Below the pieces are notes generated by a model. The model had not been told where the DNA came from. It ran no database searches and saw only the letters and a list, made by a program, of their open reading frames with translations. Both the position numbers and the translations under genes were made by a program. Positions 50,656 to 63,269 of a stretch of 64,000 nucleotides of DNA are shown in pieces (the stretch's first letter is position 1; each line of letters begins with the position of its first letter). This DNA comes from Mytilus galloprovincialis. Its lineage: Eukaryota; Mollusca; Bivalvia; Mytilida; Mytilidae. Where the stretch lies: NCBI RefSeq assembly GCF_965363235.1, contig NC_134848.1, positions 60,660,181 through 60,724,180 of the forward strand. The letters are read 5' to 3'.

Positions 50656-52530
50656 ATTACCACATATGTTCAATCAATTAAGAAAACAGGGAAGTATTTA
50701 AGATTTGTCACCAGCATCAAGTTTTGAATCTAGGCCATATAAATGATTAATACTTAATAACAAATTGAATAGCCGGTGATGAAATATAAATATGTGACAA
50801 TGTGTAATACAAAATCGAAAAAAAAAAAAATACCACACACTTATAAACTTAGTGTAAATTTTATTATTACGATGTTTAAAGAGTATAACTGAATTGTTTC
50901 CTTTTTGAAAGTATTTATTATGAGGAAATTGTAGTATTATGATATTACAAATCTTCATATTGTTGCCAATAAGTTTTAACTCGACAAGGAAGATTTAAAT
51001 CTAAACTACAATAGCAGTACAAAGATCGAAAAAATTCAACTGCCGTTATTTATAAGGTTAATTTGTCATATCTTTACACAGTTTACACTAGGCACTTCTA
51101 TAAGTATCAAATAAATTGACCTATTTAAATTGAGTTTTCCGACCAGTTTGGAACATTATATTCAATAAGGTATGTACTCTTTAAATTTATTTCTGGTTCT
51201 CCGTACGTGATTTCTCACCACGTTTCAAATACATGTAGTAGTTTCAAATCTTAATTACTACAGTGTAAGAAGACCAAATGATTATTTAGAGTCTAATTTT
51301 TAGAAGATATTCGTATGAGAAATAGAATTCAAGAAGTCATAACAGGGATCGGAAAAAAATAAACTGTGACATAAGGCTGATTTTTTCTTAGCAATACAAA
51401 GATAGTTTTATCCTTATTTGAAACATGATTGATACAATTCTGCCAAATACGTCCAGTTAAAATGTACAAAAAATATTACCATACTCCACAAAGTAAAATT
51501 AAAAAGATGTCTATGAACACTACAAAAAAAATCAAACTTCATATCTAACAAAAAACTTTCAAAACAATATTCCTAGCTCGGCACAGAACAACACAAACAG
51601 ATATGATAGACTATTTTGAAAACAATTCAGACCCTGAAACCAAAACTGTGTCAACGTTTAACACAAACATGCAATACAAACAACTTAAACATTAAAAAAA
51701 TATTCGAAGAAATCCAACAACGACGCCAAGAAACATGATTACGTAGTTGATAGTTTATGGAGAAAGACGCTGAATAATATGTTTTTGTAATAGATGGAAA
51801 AAACTGTGTATGATGTAAACTATCTCGATGAAGTAGGTGTTTAGTCATATAGAAATATAAGAGCACACAAAATGAAAACAACACTATAAAGGCTATTCGG
51901 AAGCTCCTCACCCTAGTGTTCAAAAAACATAATAGCACGAAGACAATAAAGGGAACACTGTAAAGTAAATTAAAAGACACACAACTTTATTAAAATTAAA
52001 GGACACACACACTTAAAAACAAATAAACGCAGTATATTTTTTATTCAGGACTTTCAAAGCACTATCTGGTTATATAATGTATTTGAAAATACTGCTACGT
52101 TATCTATTATCACAGTGCTTAGTTTTGTACAATTACTCCATAACAAAATATGTTGTGTTGTGTTGTGTTGTGTATTGTATTATATGTCGTTATTTCTTGT
52201 TATATGCCAATTTGCTAAAAAAGCAAGTTCCTCCCTTTTTTTTTTATCTATTAGCTAATGTCTGCCTAATTTGCAATTGGTAAGCTATTGTTTCTTTTTC
52301 AGTTATCAAATTTCTCATTTTTAGAAATATCCCTAAATGCGATGAAATATCTTTTTTTTTAATTAGCACGCTTGTAAGTTTCCATTCGTTATTATAAAGT
52401 CTGGTTTTGTTACATTGTGCTCTGATGCGCGTTTCATTTATGTTTACGAGAAGTTATTATTTTTTCATATCTAAGCAGCTAAATCGTTTCATCTTGTGAA
52501 ATGACATTTATCATTGGTCCCTCTATTTTA
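50656..52530. other. Upstream region of the Toll-like receptor
   Basis: AT-rich; a short TGTTG microsatellite at about 52152-52173. ctattttatag at 52523-52533 reads as a splice acceptor, so the first coding exon is probably preceded by a 5' UTR intron. No TATA box that I would defend. Confidence 0.4.
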
Positions 52531-52545
52531 TAGGTTATTCTTAAA

Positions 52546-54683
52546 ATGAGAACATACATCATATTTGTGATGACGTTTGGTTTCCTTTATATGATCAAAA
52601 GTCATGTAGCGCAGAAGGAATGCCATAAACATTGTAAATGCACAATTGTGCCTTCAAAGAAACGCCAAGCTATCTGCACCGGACGAGATTTACATTATAT
52701 TCCACAATTTCCAGACGCTATAACTTCTGTAATAATGAGCGGAACAAATTTGACGCATATCGGTGAAAATGGATTCCAGAATTTGACTGGCATTAGATTG
52801 AAAGACTTAAAATTACATAGCAATCTAATTTCATTCATTCATGAATATGCGTTTGTAAATCTAAAATATCTGGCTAGTTTGCGTATTGTCCAAGAAACAC
52901 ATTTAGAGGTTAATGTTATAAAAGTATCCGTTGGGAAAATGAAAACAACAAATCTCCGATCTTTGTATTTTCAACATAATAACTGGCTTTTTCTTCCAGT
53001 CGATATGTTTTCAAGTTTTTCAAACAGTCAAATCCGAAATGTTCGAATTGGAGGTAACAGTTTTTCCAAACTAAATTTTACGATATTTTCACCATTAAAA
53101 AAATTAGAAAAGCTGCTTTTGAATGCAAACGAGATTGAACATATTGATTTAAAAGGCATTCCGAAGGATCTAATGGACTTTCGTTTGAGTGAAAATCTTC
53201 TCCCAAAGGTTCCGGAATGGTGTAGGAAGGATACACGCGATGTCAGTTTAGTACCAAAATTGGAAATTTTAGATTTAAGCGATAATAATATTGGGGATAT
53301 AGGAATAAAAGCTTTTCAATGTTTACCAAATTTGAAGAAGCTTTTACTCAATAGAATACCAATGAGGAGAATTCGGTCAAATATTTTCGAATCCCTCCCA
53401 GTTTTGTATTCTTTACAACTCTCCAAAATAGGGTTTCCTTTGCAAAAAATTGACGATTATGCGTTCAATAGTTCGTCTCTGTCACGCCTGTGTATGGATG
53501 TTGCAAATTTCCATTTCAATCGAGAGGAGTTTAATCCACAGACTATTTTTTCCTTGTCACCAAATCTAAGTTTTTTAAACTTAGACCGTAATTTTTTCCC
53601 TAAAAACGAGACAAAGATGCAACACATATTTTTACCTTTAGAAAGGCTGAAAACTTTAATAATATCCTCAACAAGTCTTCATATTCTTCCAAAAAATGTC
53701 TTCCCGTACTTAAAAACACTGGAGACATTGACCCTAAGTTCAAATAGATTGTCAGATTGGACTGACGGTAGTGAAATATTTCAGAATATGACGTCTCTTA
53801 GAAACCTTAATCTGAAAGATAATTTCCTCAAAATCATAGACAAAAAACTGCAGACGTGCTCAAATCGTTAAAAGTTCTGGATTTGAGCTATAATTCTTTT
53901 GTATGCACGTGTGATCAACTATGGTTTACAGAATGGATTAAATCAAAAAAAGTAAAGCTTCTAGGTTATCCAACGCAATATAAATGCAGGGCACCACCCG
54001 TGCTTGATGGAACGTTACTTCAAAAGTATGTGAACTCGTTTAAGGAGTGTCCTCCATGGAATCCTATTTATACAATGGTGATAATCTTGTTATTGTCAGC
54101 AACGGTATTAGCTGTGATATTTGCGATAATAATCAAATGTCAAACAAACATTAAAAACTATTTATACCTATGGAGAATCAATTACAACAGAAGAAAAGGT
54201 TATCTCCCCTTGCAGGATGCAGATGATTTCGAATATCATGCATTTGTTGTGTATTGTGATGCTGATCGCCAATGGGTTCACCAAAAATTTCTAAAGAAAC
54301 TAGAACAAGATGAAGGAATGAAACTTTGCATTCATCATAGAGATTTTGAAATCGGGGAATCAATTACTGCAAATATCAATAACTATCTAGAGAAATCATG
54401 GAAAGTGGTTGTTATTTTATCAAATGATTTTGCAAAAAGTGAATGGTGTCAATGGGAGGTTGATGTCGTTCAAGAGCGGAGGCGCAGACAGGGAAGGGAT
54501 GTATTTTTATTGATTATGCTTAAAAATATTGACTCTAAACATATGACCAATCAACTCAGAGCACTTCTAGACAGTGCATCAAGTCTGAAATATCCTGTTG
54601 GTGTTGGCGAAGAACTGTTCTGGACGGCAGCAGTGGAGACACTGAGAAAGCCATTGGGGCATCCACCGACAGCACTGTTATGA
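52546..54683 (+). CDS. Toll-like receptor (single cysteine cluster type), interrupted by one frameshift
   Basis: One exon in two overlapping frames: 52546-53871 (441 codons) and a downstream frame to 54683 that is open across the join. Frame 1: signal peptide ~1-22, LRRNT with C26, C30, C32 and C44, then leucine-rich repeats (LEILDLSDNNIGDI, LRNLNLKDNFL). Frame 2: last LRR (LKVLDLSYNSF), LRRCT with a CTC start, TM (IYTMVIILLLSATVLAVIFA), and a cytoplasmic TIR domain from ~54231: box 1 YHAFVVY, box 2 LCIHHRDFEIGESI, box 3 FWTAAVETL. The frame changes at an A6 run (~53841-53847). One extra base there would give a single 712-residue receptor, so this is either a recent lesion or a sequence error. 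Such receptors sense microbial ligands and signal through TIR adaptors. ATTAAA at 55020 is a possible poly(A) signal. Confidence 0.92.
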
Positions 54684-55080
54684 TAACTTTAACAACAGTG
54701 TAACACTTCTTAATGTGAGCATTTAGGAAGTATTAACTATGATGGTTATTTGATTAACGATTACATTTAAATGCATTATGTATTTGTGTTTCTAGTAATG
54801 CATATTTCTACACGAAATCATAACCATGGAATTGTTAGATAAAAACATGTATAATTACAAATATATCTGGTTTGAAACCATATATCTTGAAAAAGAACTT
54901 TTAAGCAATTAGTATTGTTTTCCCTACGGTGTCCTATTGTTGCTAACTTCTATGTCAATTTGTCTTTGGTGGAGCGTTGTATTTGAAATATCCTACAATA
55001 TACTCTGGTTTAAATAATTATTAAAGCATTCAAAGATTATTTTAGTTTGTTCTTTATTTGGTCTTAACTGTTTTAGATAT

Positions 55081-55130
55081 GAGCGTCACTGATGAGTCTT
55101 TTGTATGTAGACGAAATGCGCGTCTGGGGT
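55081..55130 (+). ncRNA. Type I hammerhead ribozyme motif inside a dispersed repeat
   Basis: Core box CTGATGA at 55089-55095; stem II GTCT/AGAC (55096-55099 with 55109-55112, 9-nt loop); GAAA at 55113-55116; minimal stem III A-T-G-C with G-C-G-T (55116-55123, no loop); cleavage expected after C55124 of GTC; stem I from 55083-55088 with 55125-55130 (five of six pairs). The order is that of type I hammerheads, which occur in Penelope-like elements and retrozyme-type repeats; those with tiny stem III generally act as dimers. Surrounding repeat words (cctggtatctatgatgag) recur in the decayed copies. Confidence 0.75.
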
Positions 55131-55524
55131 ACTTAATTTAGTCCTGGTATCTATGATGAGTTTATTTATTGCTTGTTTCAAGTCACGATGATATGCACGT
55201 TCAAGCTACAAAATGCAAAGTTGATCGTTGATGATTTTTCTGACAGTTGATAATTTGTTTTATCTATTTGATGATTTCTGTTTTCCTATTGCAGCTATCT
55301 TCCAGTCCTCGCAGCACAGTTTATCTAATTTGAATTTATCTAAACCATTGCAATCCTTTTATCCCCGTCGTTATCACTTACACAACTTACACATTAATTA
55401 TTCGTTTGTTTTTTAATTTCGTCTTTGATATGCATTTAAGATTTACCGTTGGACGTTAGGCATGCCAAAACCAATCAAATCATGTATTTGATAAAGAGTC
55501 CTGTCAGTATAGGTATGCATAAAA

Positions 55525-56045
55525 AATAAAATTGAGAATGGAAATAGTGAATGTGTCAAAGAGACAGCAACCCGACCAAAGAGCGGGAAAAACAGCACAA
55601 TGCCACAAATGGATTTATAAAACAGCGAGAAAATCAATGATAAATCTAAGTACAGTAAACCATATGTGTCACGGGATACATGAGATAGTAAGTTTTTATA
55701 ACGTCATGAGATTGCTGTCTCATATAGCTGAAAAAAGTCTGACCATTAAAAATGGTGGAAGATACAAATGTAATATTTAAGACGCCAACCGGAGGTAAAC
55801 CGAACGTAAACTGACAATGCAATAGTCCCCCCTTTTAAAAAACCCGACAAAAATAAACCGACAAAAAGAAGAAAAAAGTCAACAATACACTCCAAAAAAA
55901 AAACTACAGAATGGCAAACATGAAATATACTAAAAACAGTGTCGAACTCATTAACTCGGGAAAGTAAGATGTTTCCGATTAACAAGTGGTACCAGTCGTG
56001 TTGATGGTGTTAGTACAACACATGATTCGTCCTTAAGTTGTAAGT
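55525..56045 (+). repeat. Family B fragment followed by a family F-like segment
   Basis: aaaattgagaatggaaatag and acagcaacccgaccaaagag match 24978-25040. Further on, gccaaccggaggtaaaccg, ctgacaatgcaatagtcc and gtggtaccagtcgtgttg form another repeat segment with A-rich runs. Confidence 0.6.
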
Positions 56046-57290
56046 TGTACACATTAATATTCAACAGAAACGGATTTGTCGTATAAGGGAATTACATGCA
56101 AAAATAAGTATATGCAATTTTAATTTCTCGACCGACATAATTCACATAAATACATAGTGTTGAAAGCTTCTGAACATTCTTACATTCATAACCTTGAAGT
56201 TTTGCCAACGAGATAAGTATGTACTTATGATTATTTCCGGTTAATATTTGTTTTATTAGTAATTGTACCTTTTTTGTAAACATATTTGTATTGCAATGTA
56301 TGTCGATGCAACATAATGTCTATCCTTGCTTGTTGTGCACGCCATTCTATTCAATAATTATTGCCCATTATAGAGCAGAACATTTATAATTAATGTCTTT
56401 TTTTAATTGGAACACAATAGAATAAATTGTATGACTCTTTCTACGATTGCCTGAAACGTTAATAAAATGTACCTTGTAAATTCATCCAAACAAAACATCA
56501 GTCCTTGTCACGGAATAGAAGTTCCTTCATACTATAAGTTCCAATTGGAAAAAATATTCTGGAATATTATTTCCACAGGAATAAATATTACAGTATATGT
56601 TCCTAACGGAATAAAAAAGTATAGAATATTTATTCCACCAGGTACAGGTATTATGACATTGTTTATAACAAAGTTTCCACTGGAACAAATATACGTTGAA
56701 AGTTCAACATCCAATATCTTACATTTTTTCTATAATTTTCACAATAAATAGATTTTTCAAAGTACCCTTACTTTATATACGTACTTTTAAGGATGTTTTT
56801 AAAACAATCATTATTTCGTCTTCTCATTAACACAGTAAATCATAGTCCCTTTAACAATTCACTATAATTACTGTATTGCATAATAATAAAATGTATATGA
56901 TGATTCACAGAAGTAATAAATATGAAAATATTATTCATAATCAATATATGAACTCATGTGTATAAATTCATTATATAGCTGCTTTGTTTATTTCAAAACT
57001 CAATCGAAACTTCAGCATATTAAGTGTTTGATATAATTAAACCTTGTAAGATCTCTGTAATCAAAGAGAATAGAAGAATACCAAGGAAATAATGTATGTT
57101 TGAAGAATGCAGGTTTTTCTTACATCAATTAAAATTTGACTCTAAAGACCAATGGCATTTGTTAAAAATATGCATACATTTACAATAAACAGAAGCTATC
57201 ATGTTTATAAGGAAGCTGTCTTTAAATAAAACAGCAGGTAGAATAATTGCAGTCATCAAATGGATTAACATGTAAACGCTGTACAGTATT
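56046..57290. other. Intergenic stretch
   Basis: At 56467-56751 a 94-codon frame runs through repeated words of the type ggaataaatatt / ggaatatt, so it is treated as repeat rather than a gene. The remainder is AT-rich with no assignable feature. Confidence 0.4.
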
Positions 57291-57293
57291 TGC

Positions 57294-57300
57294 TATAAAA
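57294..57300 (+). promoter_or_regulatory. TATA box candidate for the VMO-I gene
   Basis: TATAAAA lies 47-53 bp before the ATG at 57347. With a start site 25-30 bp downstream the leader would be roughly 20-30 nt. Confidence 0.5.
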
Positions 57301-57346
57301 CTTAAGATTTTGTTTAATTCATATATAATTTTTCGTTGAATCAGAC

Positions 57347-60300
57347 ATGCAACTGTATGTTTTAGCTTCGATTGGTAGCTTCCTATTTCAAAATGCGGTA
57401 GCGGCAGTTGGAAATTATCAGACGAGAAAAGAATACTTTAAAGTAGAAAAGAATAAGAAAATTAGGACAGGGAATCTCACTGTCGTAGGTAGAATGTCTG
57501 AAAATCAATGTGCAGCGTTTTGTGTCACACACGGTGACCGATGTTGTGAGATTACTTACATAAACTCGACGAAGGAGTGTAAACTTGATCAGTCCGGATG
57601 CTGTCATACGGATTTTGTCAATGCATCAGGTTCAAACATCCTACACCCCAGACGTACATATGTAGGTAAGTCTATCCTTTTTTTACTCATGAATAAAAGC
57701 GATGGAAAAATGTAAATAATAGGGGATGTGTAGGATACCAAAAATATTTCCTTTCAATTGTGTGTTTAAGTATTAACATTGCTTTGAAAGAAAAAAAATG
57801 TATTTCCATTGCCAACTGTGAGAAAAATAAAAAAAAAATAAAAAAATATTAGTTCTTAAACTATGATAGGTTATACAGAATAGCAAGAAACAAAATGCAT
57901 CAGATGACAAAATGTTAACTTTTCAACTGATAAAGTCGGCAGTCCAATCGTCTGAATAATTTTTATCAACCTCTTTTGATATCATTTAAGTTTAAAAAAC
58001 TACTGACAAGAAAAGAATGTACAATCTTGTTGTTTGTCAAGAACGTTGTGAGTGCTTGCATTTGGTTTCATTTGTATGTATATTTATTGTTTTCTTTGTT
58101 TACATTAAAACCATTGTAATGAAAAGTGTTGTTGACTATTTCAGACTATAATAAGATATTGTCTGTAACGAATGGAGGATGTTTGGGTGATTGGGCAAAC
58201 GAAGAATTTTGTAAGAAAGGTCATTATGCTATTGGTTACAGAATGAAAGTATGTATACTTCTATGATTATTGTCAAATTGTTACATTTCAAACGTTAAAA
58301 TTAAAACTACTACAATCAGACACACACTACACGTGGTGACTATCTAACTTAATACTAAAAAAACGTAAACAAGTTATTGTCAAAATTTTAAAATAACTCT
58401 TTGATTAACTATATAACTGGTAAATGTAAATCAAATAAATAACAAATCGTCCATAAAAAAAAGAAAAAAAAAAAAACAAACATACCAAACTTCATGACAA
58501 TTTTAAATGGGGACATCCCTTATCAAATGACAAAGTCTAAAGCTCAAACACATCAAACGAATGGTAAACTACTGACATATTCCTAACTTCTTGCATGTAT
58601 TTATTTTTAATGAAAAAAAAAATGATTGAAGATACCTGTTTTCTTTTACTTAACTTAATATCTTACCTTTATGAAAGTCACATAAAACTCATGTGTGAGC
58701 AAAACACACTCATAAAACTCATGTGTGAGCAAAATACACTCATAAACTCATGTGTGAGCAAAACACAAAGGCATAATGGATAAACACATCAATATTAAAA
58801 TGTTTTTATTATAGATTCTATGTTCAATGCCATTATGCCAATTCAAAAGTCATTTTTCACATTGATGCATGTGATTTTCCCGGATGTACAATTACACGAA
58901 CCGTAACAAAGGATTAAAATTATAAGTTGATGGACGATTTGTTTCCCTCAGTTTTAGTTTGTTTCCCCGTTTTGTTTTGTCCATCGATTTACGAGTTTTG
59001 AACAGCGGTATACTACTGTTGCCTTTAGTGTGCACAAAAAATTTGCAAAGACAGCACAAAAAAATATTACTCTCATATTAGTACATAACAAGCACAGAGG
59101 TCAAGTGCACAGATTCGGAAATTACTATGAGTAAAAGAGGATATTTAACATAAAAGAATTTGACAGAAAACGAAAGGCACAACTTAGAAATTACTACAAC
59201 ATTATCAGAGCGTCTTAAAAGCATTTTAAGTTAACGCTACACCAAGTAACATAAAGTGACATTAACAGCAATTAATCACAAGTTTCCTAAGCTATAAATT
59301 TCAATTAGTAATTAGTATCAGAAGATCATAAAAATATTAATAAGAAGAAATGTGAAAACTCTCCATCAAATTCACAATGTACAAAAAGTAATAATTATAG
59401 GTCACAAATCGGTCCACAGCTTTGAGTCTTGTCTCGCACCAAACAGCAAGATATTAAGGATCCTTAAATGACCAGTGTAAAACAATTCAACCATACTACA
59501 TGTTTGTAAATATACTCATCATAGGTACCGGGATTAAAATGTTATATTTGCACGAGACGCGCATTTCGTCTACACAAGACTCATAAGTGACGCTCGAATA
59601 AAAAAATGTTAAAGACCGGATAAATACGAAGTAACTGTTCATTAAATATATGCATTTCACTGACAGATCGAAGGACTGCATTTTGATAGGACAGAACTGA
59701 ATGCCATAGAAATTATATGTGGAAGTACAAGTGGTGAACGTTGTGGCGATACGGCCATTTCTGGTCAGCAGCAATGGGGAACATGGACAGTGGAAGCACT
59801 TTGTCCAGCAAAGACATTTTTTACCGCATTTTCTCTTCAAGTAGATCAATATAATGTAAGTTGAATACATCCAAAGATGTAACAAATATTTACTCATTTA
59901 AAGCTATTGCAAATCTGAACAGATTCAGACTAAAAATGCTTTAAAAATAAACCACTTTTTTATTTGTTGAAATTTCTTTTGTCAGTGTAATTAATATTAT
60001 AGGACATACGTAGCAAATAAGTATAAGTTTAATTTTTTTACTAATTGACAATATATAAGAATACTGCTTAAGATATATTTGTAGCTTCATGTAAAATACT
60101 CCTTTGAGACTTGTATTTTCAATTAAGGTTCATAGTATTTTTACGCTGATCAAACCTTCAGTAATTTACCTAATTGAACAAATCAAAACTATATGTCATG
60201 CTCTGATGTATACATTGTTTGAAAATTTATCCGAAACTATATAAACTTGGATAACGCTGCCACATATTATGCCTTTAAAGTCGCGTTTCATTACATAACT

Positions 60301-60622
60301 TCCACACCAAATTCATAAATTTATGGTTAGTGGAAAATACTCAATACGTGTTGGTTTTTTTTTGTGTTTTTTTTTGTAGACTTATCACGATAATACAGGT
60401 GCCAACTACGTTAGATTCAGATGCAGATATTTCAAAGATGAATATTTTGATTTTGAACTGAGCGTTTCTCCTGGGAATGGCACATTTGGCTTCTACGGTG
60501 AATGGAGTGACGCCTGTCCAGCGAACAGTGCCATATGTGGTGTTAAAACTAAAATACAGGCTTACCAAGTATATGGAGATGATACCGCACTTAATGATGT
60601 TCAATTCTTTTGTTGTGAATAA
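57347..60622 (+). CDS. Secreted PAN-like plus VMO-I domain protein, 4 exons
   Basis: Exons 57347-57665, 58145-58248, 59667-59855 and 60380-60622 join in phases 1, 0, 0 to give 284 residues. Residues 1-20 are a signal peptide ending VAA. Residues ~45-100 hold a cysteine-rich PAN/Apple-like module (ENQCAAFCVTHGDRCCEI, CKLDQSGCC). Residues ~107-284 are a vitelline membrane outer layer protein I domain: SVTNGGCLGDWANEEFC, QQQWGTWTVEALCP, NYVRFRCRYF, GEWSDACPANSAICGVKT, and a closing GDDTALNDVQFFCC. The three internal repeats and conserved Trp and Cys fit the VMO-I beta-prism fold. VMO-I proteins occur in egg envelopes and secretions and probably bind carbohydrate; the target here is unknown. No TM follows, so secretion is expected. 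AATAAA overlaps the stop codon; AATAAA near 61686 is another candidate. Confidence 0.93.
58500..58590 (+). repeat. Family E fragment (intron 2 of the VMO-I gene)
   Basis: catcccttatcaaatgacaa, agctcaaacacatcaaacg and cctaacttcttgcatg match the start of 63540-63775. Confidence 0.6.
58676..58770 (+). repeat. ~30-bp minisatellite, three units
   Basis: actcatgtgtgagcaaaaca is repeated three times with cactcataaa spacers. The core ctcatgtgtgag is itself palindromic. Confidence 0.85.
58800..59666. repeat. Repeat-bearing part of the second VMO-I intron
   Basis: 58920-59035 carries tttacgagttttgaacagcg and actactgttgcctttag, shared with 19320-19375. At 59390-59490 is a diverged family A-like piece (aattataggtcacaaatcgg, gtgtaaaacaattcaac) and at 59525-59600 a minus-strand hammerhead-repeat relic. 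Confidence 0.55.
59545..59598 (-). repeat. Decayed hammerhead ribozyme relic
   Basis: On the minus strand gagcgtca, CTTATGA, gtcttgtgtagac, GAAA and tgcgcgtc align with 55081-55124. The core G of CTGATGA is T here and stem I no longer pairs, so self-cleavage is not expected. Confidence 0.7.
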
Positions 60623-60623
60623 A

Positions 60624-63260
60624 GAACCGTATCCACTTAAGCAAAATGTACTACACTAAAACACTTTTAGTAATTTTGAATTAAGTCAAGATGGGAAATT
60701 CAGAATATAATAAGTGATTTAATTAACTTAAAACAAAAGTGCAATATTTTAATTTTATAGATTACAATGTTACTGTATGTAGCAAACTGTATTGTATATT
60801 TTATTTCAGTTGATATTTTTGTCTGTCTCATTGTTAGTGATATAAGACGCATACATCGAGTTTTCTTTCCTAAACCTACCATTGTCTGTTCCAATATGAT
60901 AGGCAAATTAAAGCGTTCTATATTGCAGTAAACAATTTTTAAAAAGTTCGAATTTAACGTCATTGGCACCCATTTCTTTTATCACTCTCCATCAAGGAAT
61001 GTAATGTATTGATCGTGATGGCATCATTAGGTCAGTTAATATTTTGACCACAACTTCTACCTGACATATTATTTAATTTCAATTTCAGTTTAAAAAGACG
61101 ACGTATAATATAACGTGTATGATGAATAAGAATATAATCATCAGCTTCCGACTTTAATAAGTAATTTGTAAACTGACTTTTTGTTTTATTCGTAATACAG
61201 TTTTCCTTGCAAATTCTTTTGTCCAAGTAGTGTTTGGGATTTCCCTTTCACGTAAAAGAAGATGATTTTAGACCTTCTGCAAACATGTACCTATTTTGTG
61301 TCCGCAGTACATTGCACTATTCTCAGATCCAATTGTTGATTATAAATACAGCAAGAGAGCAAAGTTTGGTAATTTTGTAAAAAAAACATGTAGATGAATA
61401 ATTTTTTGTTAGATTTTAACTGAGCTCAACTGCTAGAAGTTATATGGGTATAAAAATTCTTAACAATAACCCCTGTTATACAAATTGAAGATAAAACAAT
61501 CTTAAATCATGTATATCAACAGTGGACAGAAGTTTGTGACTTGATCAAATCATTTTGAGAGTTGCTAAAAGTGACAATTTCATTACTAGTTTTCGTTAAA
61601 TATTGATACGTGTAAATCTTAACTTTTGTGTCAAATTAACTTTATATTTATGTTGTTTGCTTTACCCGTATGAGTGTAAATTGCAATAAATAATAATATA
61701 TCATTCCTATGTTTTGACTGACTCCACATTGAGATATCAAAGTGATAAAATATACTGTTGTAATTGATTTTTTTTCTGAACAACCATTTGTCGGTTATAT
61801 GTGCTAAACCATCTTACATGTTTCATGCTTTTTCGAACTCTGCTTGTTTTCATATCAGTAATGACATTCTAATAAAATGATGATCTTCTCTCCATCAAAA
61901 ATCCAGAACGTTTCTGATAAGCCTCAATTAATATATCCTATATAAATTGAAGAAATAATCGACACATGGGTCATCTGCTTTTTTTCAATATTTATACCTC
62001 GAATTATACATACACGATGATTCCAGTACCAGATTCTATTACAAACGAGTCGCTCTAAATTTTGCCTCACCTGTTAGTACTATAACATATTTGAAATCAA
62101 ATGAAATATACATTTCCGTACTTATTCGGTATTTAAGAGCTTGTAAGTGATACTGAGATGATCGCATAATTTTATGTCAGATTTATTCCTGAAAACACTT
62201 GCATTCAATTATATGTTATTATGCTTCTGATTACTAGTACCTTGACTGATTTCTAAGCAAATTATCCTATGTACCCATGGTCATTTGACTAAAATTTCTA
62301 ATGAAGCTAGTGGCAATATGTGTTGCATTTAATTTTAACTTTTGTTGACGAGGGCTATTCATATCTTGAAAAAAGTATACATGTCTTGATGTTTTTTTTA
62401 TGTCTATACGTTTTTTTTATCGACATCTATCAATCATATTCGTTTCTACCTATGACAAAGTATTTGCGAAAAAAAATGGGAATAAGAGAAACAAAGTTGC
62501 ATATAATAAATAGAAAACGAAAATGTACACATCAAAAACAAAATATAAAACTGGAATACTGAGTAACTAGAGGCCCACCTAAACTCTAGTTGATAACATA
62601 TAAATATGTTCGGGAATGGTTATTGTAGCTTTATATTTACAAGCCAAGTTTACAAATCTTGAAAGCTGAACGATCAGGATTAAAATATTGCAACAGCTTC
62701 ATCAGTCGCCTGTAATCAATAAAATTCTGTTTTATGTCCTGGTGTTCCAGAATTCAAAAAAATTATCAAATGAATGTTATTTCAAGTCCATTATGTTTTT
62801 GTCTACCCCTCTAAACATACATCACCGATTACTAGTATTAAGTAGTTTGAGTTAATATATAAATATAATTGAACCTTCATCACGAGTTTTTGCATACTGT
62901 GTAAAAAGATGATGACAACTATTCACAGACAGGTTGCATCAATGTGACTTTGATTGACATTAATTGTATCGCACTAAAGTAAGTTATATGTTTCAACATT
63001 ATAAACACACATTATACTGAATAAATTGAAAGAAGCGGTAATGAATTACTGACTGAACGTAGCAAGATAGCACAACAAAGCTAAACTATACATCTTTGCA
63101 TTGCATCTGCTGCCTTGTCTGATTTTAGTACTATAAAATTTCAAAAGAAAAAAGTATTTTTTTCAAAAGTATTAACATGTGTAGTTTGTTCCGTAGAATG
63201 ATTTTATATTAAAAAAAGGCGTCACACTGTATACTCATGTTGTCTATGGAATATTTAGTG
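60624..63260. other. Intergenic stretch downstream of the VMO-I gene
   Basis: AT-rich with only short, composition-driven ORFs (for example 62320-62562). No repeat family recognised. Confidence 0.4.
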
Positions 63261-63269
63261 TAATATGAG

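Noticed and set aside
56467-56751. 94-codon ORF before the VMO-I gene
   Set aside because: Built from repeated ggaataaatatt-type words, open on both strands, no signal peptide or domain.
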